From the NCBI GenBank assembly GCA_964643145.1, contig CAZXPG010000013.1:1-33741 (forward strand): 33,741 bases of DNA, written 5' to 3'. Source of the DNA: CAZXPG01 sp964643145 (GTDB lineage: Bacteria > Pseudomonadota > Alphaproteobacteria > Rickettsiales > Arcanibacteraceae). The stretch's first letter is position 1. Every line of letters starts with the position of its first letter. The notes under the pieces are model-generated. The model saw only the letters and a program-made list of their open reading frames with translations. It did no database searches and had not been told where the DNA came from. Below, piece after piece: positions 8,057 through 15,996 of the stretch. A program made the translations under genes and the position numbers.

Positions 8057-8065
8057 TGTTATAAT
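8057..8065 (+). promoter_or_regulatory. Candidate extended -10 promoter for the portal gene
   Basis: TGTTATAAT at 8057-8065 matches an extended -10 (TGnTATAAT) perfectly. It lies between the upstream terminator and the portal start at 8119, where a new promoter is needed. No convincing -35 is visible, which extended -10 promoters tolerate. Confidence 0.4.
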
Positions 8066-8118
8066 AATACATTCCTGCACAAAATGCAAATAAATTCATT
8101 CTCAAAATAGCATACATT

Positions 8119-10161
8119 ATGGCCAAACCTTCTGGTACACCTATCCATCCAGGAATAGTCGCCAGGGTGGCCTCGGGTATGCGTTATGCTATTACCGGCA
8201 AAACACCTGCCAGCTGGTTTGGCCCAGGCGAACCGTTAAAGCCTATTGCGCAGGAGACCGCCGGGCGGCAGTTTGATTTCCCAGTCAGTAGTAATACCCA
8301 AACCGCCCCAAGGGCACATGAGCCTGTTTCCTTCGCTGATTTGCGTGGTCTTGCAGATAACTGCGATATTGTACGGCTGGCTATTGAAACCCGTAAAGAT
8401 CAGATGGCCAAACTCATATGGGCGGTTCAGCCGAAGGATAAAACAGCCCTTACTGACAAGCGTATTGCTGAACTGGCCATGTTCTTTGCCTATCCTGATA
8501 AGGAGCATGACTGGCATACATGGCTTAGAATGCTGCTCGAAGATTTGCTGGTGATAGATGCGCCGGTGCTTTATGTGCGGCTGAATAACGGTGGTAATCC
8601 CTATGCTTTTGAGCCTATCGATGGGGCTACTATTAAACGGTTGCTGGATGATAAAGGCCGCGCACCGATAGCGCCTGACCCTGCTTACCAGCAGATTCTG
8701 CATGGCGTGCCTGCAGCCAATTATACAGCAACCGAGCTGATTTATATTCCGCGTAATGTACGCACCCATAAGATTTACGGCTTTTCCCCTGTTGAGCAGA
8801 TTATTATCACCATCAATACCCTGATACGAAAAGCGCTACACCAACAGCAATATTACACTGAAGGCAGTGTGCCGGATTCTATTATAGGAGTACCTCCTAC
8901 CTGGCAGCCCGATCAAATAGCCGCGTTCCAACGCTACTGGGATGAAGAACTGGCGGGTAATACTGCCAACCGCAGGCGGGTGAAGTTTGTGGCGGATGGG
9001 GTGAACTTCCACCCTACTAAAACCGAGCCGCTCAAGGATGAGTTTGATGACTGGCTGGCGCGGATTGTCTGTTATGCATTCTCACTGCCACCCACGCCTT
9101 TTATCAAGGAACAAAACCGGGCTACAGCGGAAACCGTACAGGATGCTGCCCTTCAGGAAGGACTATCCCCACTCATGCAGTGGGTGAAAAGCCTGATGGA
9201 CCGTATTATCACGCTTCATTTTGGCTACGCTGATCTTGAGTTGACCTGGCTGAATGAAAAGGAAAGCGATTCACTCATTCAGGCACAGATTAACCAGATT
9301 TATGTGATGAGCGGTATCAAAACACCTGACGAGGTGCGCGTTGAGCTTGGGTTGGAAGTGGCTCCTTCTTCCAGCGCCAAGCTCATGAAGCGCAGGAAAA
9401 CGGTGCTACGCCCTATTAACCGGCAACGGCCTATTGTTAAAGCAACTGCACGCAAGCTGGCAGCGTCATTCAATGAATTGTTTGCACAAGAAAAAGAGCG
9501 GATTGTAGAATCTTATGCCAATTTTCAGAAGGCGGATGACATAGAGGATATACTGGATAGCCTTGATATGGATTGGACGGCTGTTGTGACTACCGCCCGC
9601 GAGCAGCTTGCCACTGTAACAGAGGATGGCGGCACACAGGCGTTAAAGCAGCTGAGCCTTACTAACTCTACTCTTAAGGATACCGTAGCAGAAACGGCTA
9701 GAGAACATGCTGCCTACCGCGCCGCTGAATTGGTAGGGAAGAAATATGTAGACGGTGAGCTCGTCGATAACCCCAATGCCAAATGGGTTATTACTGACGG
9801 TACACGGGAACTGCTCCGTGCCGATATTGAACAGGCTATGGAGGAAGGCTGGTCGACCGCAAAACTAGCCGATGTAATCGAAGATAATTATGCTTTCAGT
9901 GAAGCCAGAGCGGAAATGATAGCCCGTACAGAAACCGCCCGTGCGGATATGCATGGCAGTATGATTGCTTACCGGGAAAGTGGTATGGTATCCGGGAAAG
10001 AATGGCTGCTGGGTGGTGACTCTTGCCCGCTTTGTGAGGCAAATGCGGCTGAAGGTGTTATCCCACTGGAGCAGAATTTTCCAAGCGGCGATGATGCGGC
10101 TCCTGCACACCCGAACTGCACATGTAGTACAGTGCCTGTGGTGATGCCGTTAGAAGATTAA
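8119..10161 (+). CDS. Phage portal protein fused to a MuF-type head morphogenesis domain
   Basis: A 680-residue structural protein. Residues 1 to about 420 are an HK97/SPP1-like portal, the ring through which DNA enters the head (RLAIETRKDQMAKLIWAVQ, DGATIKRLLDD, FIKEQNRATAETVQDAALQE). The rest, after about residue 440, is a helical linker and a MuF/SPP1 gp7 domain with ARTETARADMHGSM and the closing motif CPLCEANAAEG...HPNCTCSTVPV, where paired Cys and His residues may bind metal. Portal and MuF are usually separate genes, so the fusion accounts for the length. Its MuF end differs clearly from the adaptor shared by the two toxin genes. The gene appears intact. Confidence 0.88.
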   Translation: MAKPSGTPIHPGIVARVASGMRYAITGKTPASWFGPGEPLKPIAQETAGRQFDFPVSSNTQTAPRAHEPVSFADLRGLADNCDIVRLAIETRKDQMAKLIWAVQPKDKTALTDKRIAELAMFFAYPDKEHDWHTWLRMLLEDLLVIDAPVLYVRLNNGGNPYAFEPIDGATIKRLLDDKGRAPIAPDPAYQQILHGVPAANYTATELIYIPRNVRTHKIYGFSPVEQIIITINTLIRKALHQQQYYTEGSVPDSIIGVPPTWQPDQIAAFQRYWDEELAGNTANRRRVKFVADGVNFHPTKTEPLKDEFDDWLARIVCYAFSLPPTPFIKEQNRATAETVQDAALQEGLSPLMQWVKSLMDRIITLHFGYADLELTWLNEKESDSLIQAQINQIYVMSGIKTPDEVRVELGLEVAPSSSAKLMKRRKTVLRPINRQRPIVKATARKLAASFNELFAQEKERIVESYANFQKADDIEDILDSLDMDWTAVVTTAREQLATVTEDGGTQALKQLSLTNSTLKDTVAETAREHAAYRAAELVGKKYVDGELVDNPNAKWVITDGTRELLRADIEQAMEEGWSTAKLADVIEDNYAFSEARAEMIARTETARADMHGSMIAYRESGMVSGKEWLLGGDSCPLCEANAAEGVIPLEQNFPSGDDAAPAHPNCTCSTVPVVMPLED

Positions 10162-10592
10162 TAATCGATTTTATAAACCCGTTCACCGTTTCTTTGACTG
10201 GAAACAATGTTCAGGCCCAGTTTTTTCTTCAAGGTAGCAGAAATCATCCCACGCACGGTATGAGCCTGCCAGCCGGTAGCTTGCTGTATAGCTGCAAGCG
10301 TTGCGCCTTCCGCTGTTGAGAGCAGCTCTATTACGATCTGCTGCTTGGATGTTTTGGGGGCTGCAGGTTCAGCAATTGCTGTCTTTCCAATAACTGCCAG
10401 GCCTTTTGCAGAAATAACAAACGCTACTTTCGCATCATCCTGGATGATAAGCCCACGCGTCAACAGGACAGTAAGCAGCTTATCCTGAATGGTTGAGCTT
10501 TTAATATGGCTCATAAATTGCCGTATATCTGTACCGGGCTGCTCTGACGCTGCCTCAAGAATACGTTGTTGTGCGGGGGTAAGTTCAGTCAT
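10158..10592 (-). CDS. DUF3489 protein
   Basis: A 144-residue predicted DNA-binding protein. The C-terminal half (IELLSTAEGATLAAIQQATG, then WQAHTVRG, then KKKLGLNIVS and RVYKI) matches DUF3489, a winged-helix-like family frequent in alphaproteobacteria and their phages. ATG 10592 is preferred over 10634 because GGAG lies 8 bases upstream and the extension is unlike the family. It overlaps the portal stop by 4 bases on the opposite strand and follows a small gene on its own strand. The function is unknown; local gene control is a guess. Confidence 0.78.
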   Translation of the reverse strand: MTELTPAQQRILEAASEQPGTDIRQFMSHIKSSTIQDKLLTVLLTRGLIIQDDAKVAFVISAKGLAVIGKTAIAEPAAPKTSKQQIVIELLSTAEGATLAAIQQATGWQAHTVRGMISATLKKKLGLNIVSSQRNGERVYKIDY

Positions 10593-10639
10593 AGCGGGCT
10601 CCAATGTGGGGCGGGCATTCCTGCCTACCCCCATATTGA

Positions 10640-10858
10640 TTATTTGCTGTGGTGCATGCAGAGCGTAGCACCGTAAAGCGCTTTTACATTCTGAAGGGCG
10701 ACTTCCAGATCCATCAGGTAACCGATGGCCATGTTTTGTTCGTCCTTATCCATCGCCTTATCTGCTTCAATGGTGGCAAGTAGCGCTGCTTCAAGCAGGG
10801 TTTTGATGCACTCGATATTGGTAGCGATGACTTTCTTCGTTACTGCTTTGTTTTCCAT
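10640..10858 (-). CDS. Small hypothetical protein paired with DUF3489
   Basis: A 72-residue helical protein (MENKAVTKKVIATNIECIKT; later MDKDEQNMAIGYLMDLEVAL). ATG 10858 has AAAGGAAG upstream. It sits just before the DUF3489 gene on the same strand with about 48 bases between, so the two probably form a small operon. I do not recognise a family beyond the recurring pairing. Confidence 0.55.
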   Translation of the reverse strand: MENKAVTKKVIATNIECIKTLLEAALLATIEADKAMDKDEQNMAIGYLMDLEVALQNVKALYGATLCMHHSK

Positions 10859-11004
10859 AATTGCTTCCTTTGATTGTTGTTGAGCATTGGTTATACAGCC
10901 ATTAATACTCACATTCTTAAAACCATCAATTCAATAATCCGATGTATTTCAATTATTTATACAATTAATCACTTGACTTTAAACCAGCTACCAAAGGTAA
11001 AACC

Positions 11005-12054
11005 ATGAGACTTTACGGCACCATAGAAAAAGCAGAACCGCAGGAAGATGGCACGATTATTGTCACGGGTTACGCCTCCAGTGAAGATGTCGATTCGCAG
11101 GGAGAAATCGTCACCGCTGAGGCCATGAAAGCAGCCCTGCCTGATTACATGAAGTTTGCCAATATCCGTGAAATGCACCAGATGAAAGCAGCAGGTGTAG
11201 CGCTTGAGGCTGAAGTGCAGGATGATGGGCGCACCTGGCTCAGAGCGCATATTGTGGATGATGATGCGGTAAAGAAAGTGCAAAAGCAGGTCTATAAGGG
11301 TTTTTCCATTGGTGGTCGGGTGACTGACAGGGATGAAAGCAACAAGTCCGTCATTACCGGTTTGCAGCTTTCGGAAATATCGCTGGTTGACCGCCCCGCT
11401 AACAGCCAGGCTGTATTTTCCATGGGTAAGGTAGATCTGGAACCCGAGCCTATCGTATCGAAGGGCATGTACCTTGTGGCCCAGCTTGCCGCCATCCTCG
11501 ATAGCCTTAATTGCTTGCGCCAGTCCAGCGAATGGGAAGAGATGATGGAAGGGGATGATTCTACCGTGCCTGTGGAACTGAAAGAGGTGGTCGGTAATCT
11601 TTCCGGCGTGTTGCGTAACATGGTAGCGGAAGAGACAGAAGAGCTGACAGCAGCGAATGAGGCGAACACTGTAATTTTAGCTGCTCCAACTGATGATGTG
11701 GCAAAAGCGGGGGCACGTAACAGCAATGCTGATCTTGAGAAAATCCAGTCCGTACATGATAATGCCGTCTCCCTTGGCGCCACCTGTTCCGCTGAGAAGG
11801 CAGAACATTCTATAAACCTCAGCAAAATGGCCAGGCTAGAAGATAGAATTACCAAGCTTGCGTCTGAAAATAGCAGTTTGAAGAAGCGCGTTGAGGAACT
11901 GGAAGCCTTACCTAAACCGCCTAAAGCTGCCCTGAAGGCGGTAGGTAAAAGCGAAGATGCTCCCGTTGTTCAGAAAAAGGAAGAGGAGCCAAAGGATACG
12001 CTCAGCGCCATCAAGAAAGTGCATAGCGCTGGTGGAAAAATAATCAACTATTAA
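11005..12054 (+). CDS. Phage prohead protease with scaffold-like tail (XkdF type)
   Basis: A 349-residue head-maturation protein. The N-terminal half is a HK97-fold/XkdF-like serine protease: ANIREMHQM (His58), VYKGFSIGGRV (Ser101) and the family block LSEISLVDRPAN (122-133). The C-terminal half is acidic and helical, with a coiled coil at about 265-300 (ARLEDRITKLASENSSLKKR), then a Pro/Lys-rich tail, as expected for a fused scaffold. AAAGG precedes ATG 11005. The divergent DUF3489 pair lies upstream, so the 146-base gap should hold promoters for both. The gene appears intact. Confidence 0.85.
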   Translation: MRLYGTIEKAEPQEDGTIIVTGYASSEDVDSQGEIVTAEAMKAALPDYMKFANIREMHQMKAAGVALEAEVQDDGRTWLRAHIVDDDAVKKVQKQVYKGFSIGGRVTDRDESNKSVITGLQLSEISLVDRPANSQAVFSMGKVDLEPEPIVSKGMYLVAQLAAILDSLNCLRQSSEWEEMMEGDDSTVPVELKEVVGNLSGVLRNMVAEETEELTAANEANTVILAAPTDDVAKAGARNSNADLEKIQSVHDNAVSLGATCSAEKAEHSINLSKMARLEDRITKLASENSSLKKRVEELEALPKPPKAALKAVGKSEDAPVVQKKEEEPKDTLSAIKKVHSAGGKIINY

Positions 12055-12078
12055 TCAGCTTCATATTTAGAAAAACCC

Positions 12079-12107
12079 AAAGCCCTGCAATCAACAGGGC
12101 TTTTTTT
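12079..12107 (+). terminator. Intrinsic terminator between protease and capsid genes
   Basis: AAAGCCCTG (12079-12087) and CAGGGCTTT (12095-12103) form a 9-bp stem with a 7-base loop and a run of seven T. Its place inside the head operon, 25 bases before the capsid start, suggests partial termination or protection of the capsid mRNA 5' region. Confidence 0.8.
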
Positions 12108-12957
12108 ATGCCCAATTACAGGAGAACTTTTATGAGTAACATCACCCAAGAAACGCTGGAACTGGTCAAGGCAGCGCAGAAAAATCCTGATACTGACCTG
12201 GCTAAATCTTATACTCAGAGCAATAGCGCAACTTCCGGTCTTACCTATTATGACCTCGAAGCGCCCGCTAAAATCCTCTATCCCGTCCTGACACCACTCA
12301 GAAATGAAATCCCCCGTGTGACAGGCGGTGCGGGCACCCAGGCAAACTGGCGGGCAATTACCGGGATCAATACCGGCAATGCCGGAGCGGGTGTATCGGA
12401 AGGAAACCGGGGGGCCGTAATTGCCCATACGACGGCAGATTATAACGCTGCTTTTAAGGCACTCGGGCTTGATGATAACGTTACCTTTGAAGCTGATATG
12501 GCGGCACAAGGCTATGATGATATTAAGGCAAGGGCGGTAGAAGGCTTGTTGCGTGGGCTAATGATTGCGGAGGAGAAAATCATTCTGGGTGCTAACAGCA
12601 GCATTGCTCTTGGCACTACACCTACCCCAACGCTCACCGATGTTGCTACGGGCGGAAGTCTGAACTTTAACACGGCTTACAGCGTGATCTGCGTGGCGCT
12701 CACCCATGACGGTTTCTTAGGCGCTTCGGTAGCAGGTGGACTCCCGCTTTCTGCCACCCGGACACTGGCGGATGGTACTACGGAAGCCTATAACCAGGGA
12801 ACGGCCACTAAATCCTCAGCTGCTTCCGTCACGACCGCTAATGACAGCAATGCCACCCACTCTATTAAGGCTAGTGTAGCAGCAGTAAACGGCGCTATTG
12901 GCTATGCCTGGTTCTGGGGAGCAAGCGGTAGTGAAACGCTCGGTGCGATTACCACTA

Positions 12958-13779
12958 GGCACTGTTCTTAAATTATTAGATATGGTAAGATTCTTTCAAT
13001 TATGGGAGAATTCACTATGGACAAACGCCTCTTTCCGATCACCACAACATTTTTCAATGAACATATTAAGCCATTGATAGTATCTAACTATTCTAAGGCT
13101 GGCCGTCCTGAGTCGATCAGCGATTATAATGTGTTTTGCGCTATGCTTTATGTGCTTCGCACTGGTATCCCATGGCGGCATTTGCCCGAAGTGTACGGTC
13201 ATTGGCATCGCGTGTACCAACGCTTTAAACGCAGCGCTGATCGCGGTGTATGGTGGAATATCCTTATGAAATTACAACAAAATAAGAATGCGCGTAATAC
13301 TTGCGGACTCCACTAGTTTTAAAGTCCACCGCCATGGCGGCGGCTTAAAAGGGGGCACCAAAGCAAAGGAATAAGTCGCGCAGGTGTGACTACAAAGCTA
13401 CATCTGGCCACAACGGCTGAAGGACATGTAGTTGACGGCTTTCTAACGGGAGGTAACGTATCGGATATAACAGTCGCCGATCAACTTTTTGAAAATATTT
13501 ATGGATGTTATGTGGTGGAGGATATGGGCTATGATTCTGATACACATCGTCAATTCCTTTGTTCTCAGAATAACACCCCCGTCATTCCGGGAAGAAAAAA
13601 TCGAAAAACAGAAATTGTTTATGATAAGGCAATCTATTCTTTGCGCAGACGTATTGAGCAATTCTTTGGAAAAATTAAAGAAAATAAGCGCTTGGCAATG
13701 CGTTATGAAAAATCTGATCTCGTATTCCTCGCCTTTATTGCTCTCGCCGCAATCATGATTATAATTTAAGAACAGTGCC
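12958..13779 (+). mobile_element. IS5-family insertion sequence, 822 bp
   Basis: The ends are perfect 19-bp inverted repeats: GGCACTGTTCTTAAATTAT at 12958-12976 and its reverse complement at 13761-13779. A TA target duplication flanks it (12956-12957 and 13780-13781). Size, ends, TA duplication and the two-part transposase fit the IS427 group of IS5. It sits in the capsid gene. The perfect terminal repeats suggest a fairly recent insertion. Confidence 0.92.
13002..13769 (+). pseudogene. IS5-family transposase in two parts
   Basis: The N-terminal part (13002-13316) has the DUF4096-type block GIPWRHLPEVYGHWHRVYQR. The DDE part resumes with ATTAEGHVVDGFLTGGNVSD and ends with RRIEQFFGKIKENKRLAMRY (to 13769). 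Between them the expected ADSTSFKVHRHGGGLKGG is in the +1 frame from ATG 13288, then the original frame returns at AAAAGGGGG (about 13348-13355). So reading the whole enzyme needs a +1 step or re-initiation at 13288, then a -1 step on the A/G run. The second looks like a programmed site. The first may be a true lesion, so activity is uncertain. Confidence 0.75.
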
Positions 13780-13814
13780 TATCAATTCTGTTCTGATTAC
13801 GGGAACAGCGACTA

Positions 13815-14525
13815 TCATTGATATTTACGCCGCTTAAATGCCGCCACGTCAGATAACGATAATTTAAACCACTCTCCATTAGCACGACGATCTGCGAAAC
13901 GGCGATGCCAATAGGCTTCGATTCCATCAGGATCATCCGTTCTAATGGAATGGACGAGTATTGCCGCTTCAGGCAATTGCACTCGTATCTCTTTGATACG
14001 ACGTTCTAAATTATTACTCTTTCCTATCTTGTAATGGGAACCTGACTGAATCAGGTAAACCCAGCCTTCTGAGGCAGGTATTGCAATCACATCTTCAGAA
14101 ATAAAAGCTTTACATAAATCCGTTATGTCAGAATATTCTTCATTATCAGCAGCATACTCCCCCAATACACTATATATGTTTTCCACCGTACGAAAGCGTT
14201 TAATGAGTGCAGCAACCGGAAAACCCTGGTCAATACTATTCCGGTAAAGCCTAAGTTCCGCTTTAGTAGGTAATTTTTTATGATATCGAATTGCAGCAAT
14301 TAGTTTTGCAAATATAATCGCTTCATCTATTCGTACATTTGCCCTATTAGGAATAAAGCCTGCTTCTTCTACCGCATCGCTCCACCTTGCCCAATAAATG
14401 CCGCTCCACTCTGATTCCTTGATACCAGTCTGTTGCATAAAAGCCTTCTTACCCAAAGGTTTGCCGCCATTTTTATGAGCCGTTTCTTTAATTGTCTTGA
14501 GTATTACGCTATGCTCTACTGCCAT
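13815..14525 (-). CDS. GIY-YIG nuclease with homing-endonuclease-type repeats
   Basis: A 236-residue predicted nuclease. The C-terminal domain is of the GIY-YIG/MUG113 (T5orf172) type: GWVYLIQSGSHYKIGKSNNL (154-173), catalytic Arg in LERRIKEI, acidic residue in DGIEAYWHRRF (200-210) and GEWFKLS (217-223). Residues 12-60 contain a homing-endonuclease-associated repeat (GGKPLGKKAFM, WARWSDAVEEAGFIPN), and 62-125 a second weaker copy, so it should bind a DNA target. Its ATG overlaps the stop of the immunity candidate by 10 bases, so it belongs to the toxin operon. It may be a mobility factor for the cassette or part of its function. Neither is shown. Confidence 0.82.
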   Translation of the reverse strand: MAVEHSVILKTIKETAHKNGGKPLGKKAFMQQTGIKESEWSGIYWARWSDAVEEAGFIPNRANVRIDEAIIFAKLIAAIRYHKKLPTKAELRLYRNSIDQGFPVAALIKRFRTVENIYSVLGEYAADNEEYSDITDLCKAFISEDVIAIPASEGWVYLIQSGSHYKIGKSNNLERRIKEIRVQLPEAAILVHSIRTDDPDGIEAYWHRRFADRRANGEWFKLSLSDVAAFKRRKYQ

Positions 14526-14806
14526 GCCTCTGTTTCCCCTGATAGGATTTTTTCTGCTATCACTCTAATAGCAGGAAGGCGCAACTTTAACGCTTCATCG
14601 CTAAGTTCAAAGCTTTTGATCCATACCAGGCTAATAATAGCAACAATGGTTTCTTCCGTTATTTCTTCATGAGAAAGTGACAATACAGCGGCAGCAATCT
14701 GTGCGGCTTCCTCATCATATTCATCACTGGGAGCCCCCATTTCTATAAGCCCTTCAAGGTCTCCTTGCATTAAGAGCGTGCTGATATTTGGTAATGTAAT
14801 AGGCAT
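14516..14806 (-). CDS. Candidate immunity protein for the BECR-type toxin
   Basis: A 96-residue acidic all-helical protein. Its start region DLEGLIEMGAPSDEYDEEA resembles the DUF1871-like small-protein pattern (xxPKDEYDxE) seen among predicted immunity proteins. The ribosome site AAGGGA begins at the toxin stop, and ATG 14806 lies 11 bases after it, the normal toxin-then-immunity order. Strong acidity suits inhibition of a basic RNase-like toxin. It overlaps the GIY-YIG start. The role is inferred from context and composition. Confidence 0.6.
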   Translation of the reverse strand: MPITLPNISTLLMQGDLEGLIEMGAPSDEYDEEAAQIAAAVLSLSHEEITEETIVAIISLVWIKSFELSDEALKLRLPAIRVIAEKILSGETEAWQ

Positions 14807-14817
14807 AGTTTATTCCC

Positions 14818-15444
14818 TTAGTGCTTCCAGGAGGTAATAATTTTTCCTGCGTTTCTTCCTGTTGTTTCGACAATCACCGTCACACCATTGCTTCCCTTGT
14901 AATGCAACTGAAGTGTACCATATTTCCCTGTTTTCGTCACGACATTCCCTGTTTCTTTCGCTGTTTTGATCGCCTCTTCAGCTTCTGCAACAGAAATACG
15001 CCTTTGCACCGATCTAATAGCCCCATGTTCGGTAAGAAGATCAGACTTAATAATCTTTGCCTGTGGATGTATACGGCGTAAGAGCGCAACAGCCAATGTA
15101 ATGGCACCTCTTCCTAGTCGCAATACCGGCAACAAAAGCAACTCTGGATATATAGGCTGGATAGGAGGGTCATTAATCATCATATCGGCAGATCCATTAT
15201 AAGGTTCTGCTGTGCAACGGCAATTATAATCTTCTCCTGGATGTCCAGTAGCAGGAGGATCATCCCAGGCGAAAATCCTTCCATTATTTGCTGCATGAAA
15301 AGGCCGCACCTTATTATCACCACGTGTGCGCCAAATATAATATCTGGTTGAGTGTTCTTCACCCTTCATGGAAAACTCTATAGGTGTGCCATACCGTAAA
15401 TATTGAATAAATGCCTTCCTATAAGCTGCTGTATCAGTAAACAT
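14818..15444 (-). CDS. Short polymorphic toxin: MuF adaptor plus BECR-like nuclease domain
   Basis: A 208-residue two-part protein. Residues 1-82 align without gaps with the toxin at 3343-4194 (57 of 82 identical by my count), including RYGTPI, TRGDNKVRP, HAANNGRIFAWDDPPATG and NCRC. From residue 83 there is no similarity. The C-terminal ~75 residues (EHGAIRSVQRRISVAEAEEA, then KYGTLQLHYKGSNGVTVIVE, then GKIITSWKH) look like the BECR fold (barnase-EndoU-colicin E5/D-RelE), close in pattern to DUF4258 and phage PBECR domains: candidate active residues His140, Arg144 and Thr204/Ser205. ATG 15444 is chosen by alignment with the paralogue, although 15459 and 15483 are open too. It is first in a toxin-immunity-nuclease operon. 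Confidence 0.7.
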   Translation of the reverse strand: MFTDTAAYRKAFIQYLRYGTPIEFSMKGEEHSTRYYIWRTRGDNKVRPFHAANNGRIFAWDDPPATGHPGEDYNCRCTAEPYNGSADMMINDPPIQPIYPELLLLPVLRLGRGAITLAVALLRRIHPQAKIIKSDLLTEHGAIRSVQRRISVAEAEEAIKTAKETGNVVTKTGKYGTLQLHYKGSNGVTVIVETTGRNAGKIITSWKH

Positions 15445-15505
15445 ATAACGCCCCGTCATGGTTGTGTACACATCATAACCCATACTAAGCCAGTGCGGAA
15501 GTCAT

Positions 15506-15685
15506 AAAGATTTACTTTTCCCCTATAACGGGCAGAAAGCCACCTTCACCTTAAATGCCTGCATATCAACCAAGATGTCATTCCAGACCGCGCTTGAGGA
15601 TTTCACCAAGCCACAGTTTGATTTTGACGCCTTTGCCGATAGCGCAGGAATCCTTGGAACCATCAGCGTAGCGGAGTTAAGCTAA
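15506..15685 (+). pseudogene. 3' end of a tail-tube-like gene
   Basis: An open frame without a start reads KATFTLNACISTKMSFQTAL, then KPQFDFDAFADSAGILGTIS and ends VAELS-stop at 15683-15685. It resembles the C-terminus of a phage major tail protein and is placed correctly before the chaperone genes. The 5' part is absent, replaced by the opposite-strand toxin cassette. TAATG overlaps the next start, showing the original operon spacing is intact here. Confidence 0.6.
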
Positions 15686-15996
15686 TGCCACAGAATAATG
15701 ACCGTAAACTGATTTTTGCCAATTTGCTCAATGGCAATGATCTCACCGCCGTAGCCCGTGTCTATCACAAATCACCTAAGGAAATAGAGCAGGATTTCCA
15801 GTATATCAGCCAGAAAATCCAGAGCTATGCCTTCGAGCGCCGTATGCCCTACATTGCGTGCAGCACTATCTTCCAGGCCAGGCAGAACCGTATTGTACTG
15901 TTGGAGCTGCTTGAGAAAATCAACCTGGATGTTACCCCAGTTTACAGTAGAATCACCACCAGCGAGGTAAAAAATGCCACTGATCTCCGGTGTTAA
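15685..15996 (+). CDS. Small phage tail-region protein, unknown
   Basis: A 103-residue protein starting at the TAATG overlap. It has a helix-turn-helix-like stretch (NGNDLTAVARVYHKSPKEIE) followed by a long helical region. It sits between the tail-tube remnant and the chaperone and overlaps the latter by 23 bases. I do not recognise a family; a tail-module role is inferred from position. Confidence 0.6.
   Translation: MPQNNDRKLIFANLLNGNDLTAVARVYHKSPKEIEQDFQYISQKIQSYAFERRMPYIACSTIFQARQNRIVLLELLEKINLDVTPVYSRITTSEVKNATDLRC

Larger units (their letters stand above)
12132..13837 (+). pseudogene. Major capsid protein, interrupted by IS and 3'-truncated
   Basis: HK97-like major capsid gene. ATG 12132 has AGGAG upstream and the product begins MSNITQETLELVKAAQKN. 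About 275 residues are readable up to 12957, where an IS element enters. If the IS and one TA target copy are removed, the frame continues GAITT-INSVLITGTAT from 12957 to 13782, so the insertion is exact. The homologous frame ends soon after, at about 13810, where unrelated DNA with the opposite-strand GIY-YIG gene begins. A stop follows at 13835. The C-terminal part of the capsid is therefore missing altogether, independent of the IS. Confidence 0.8.
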
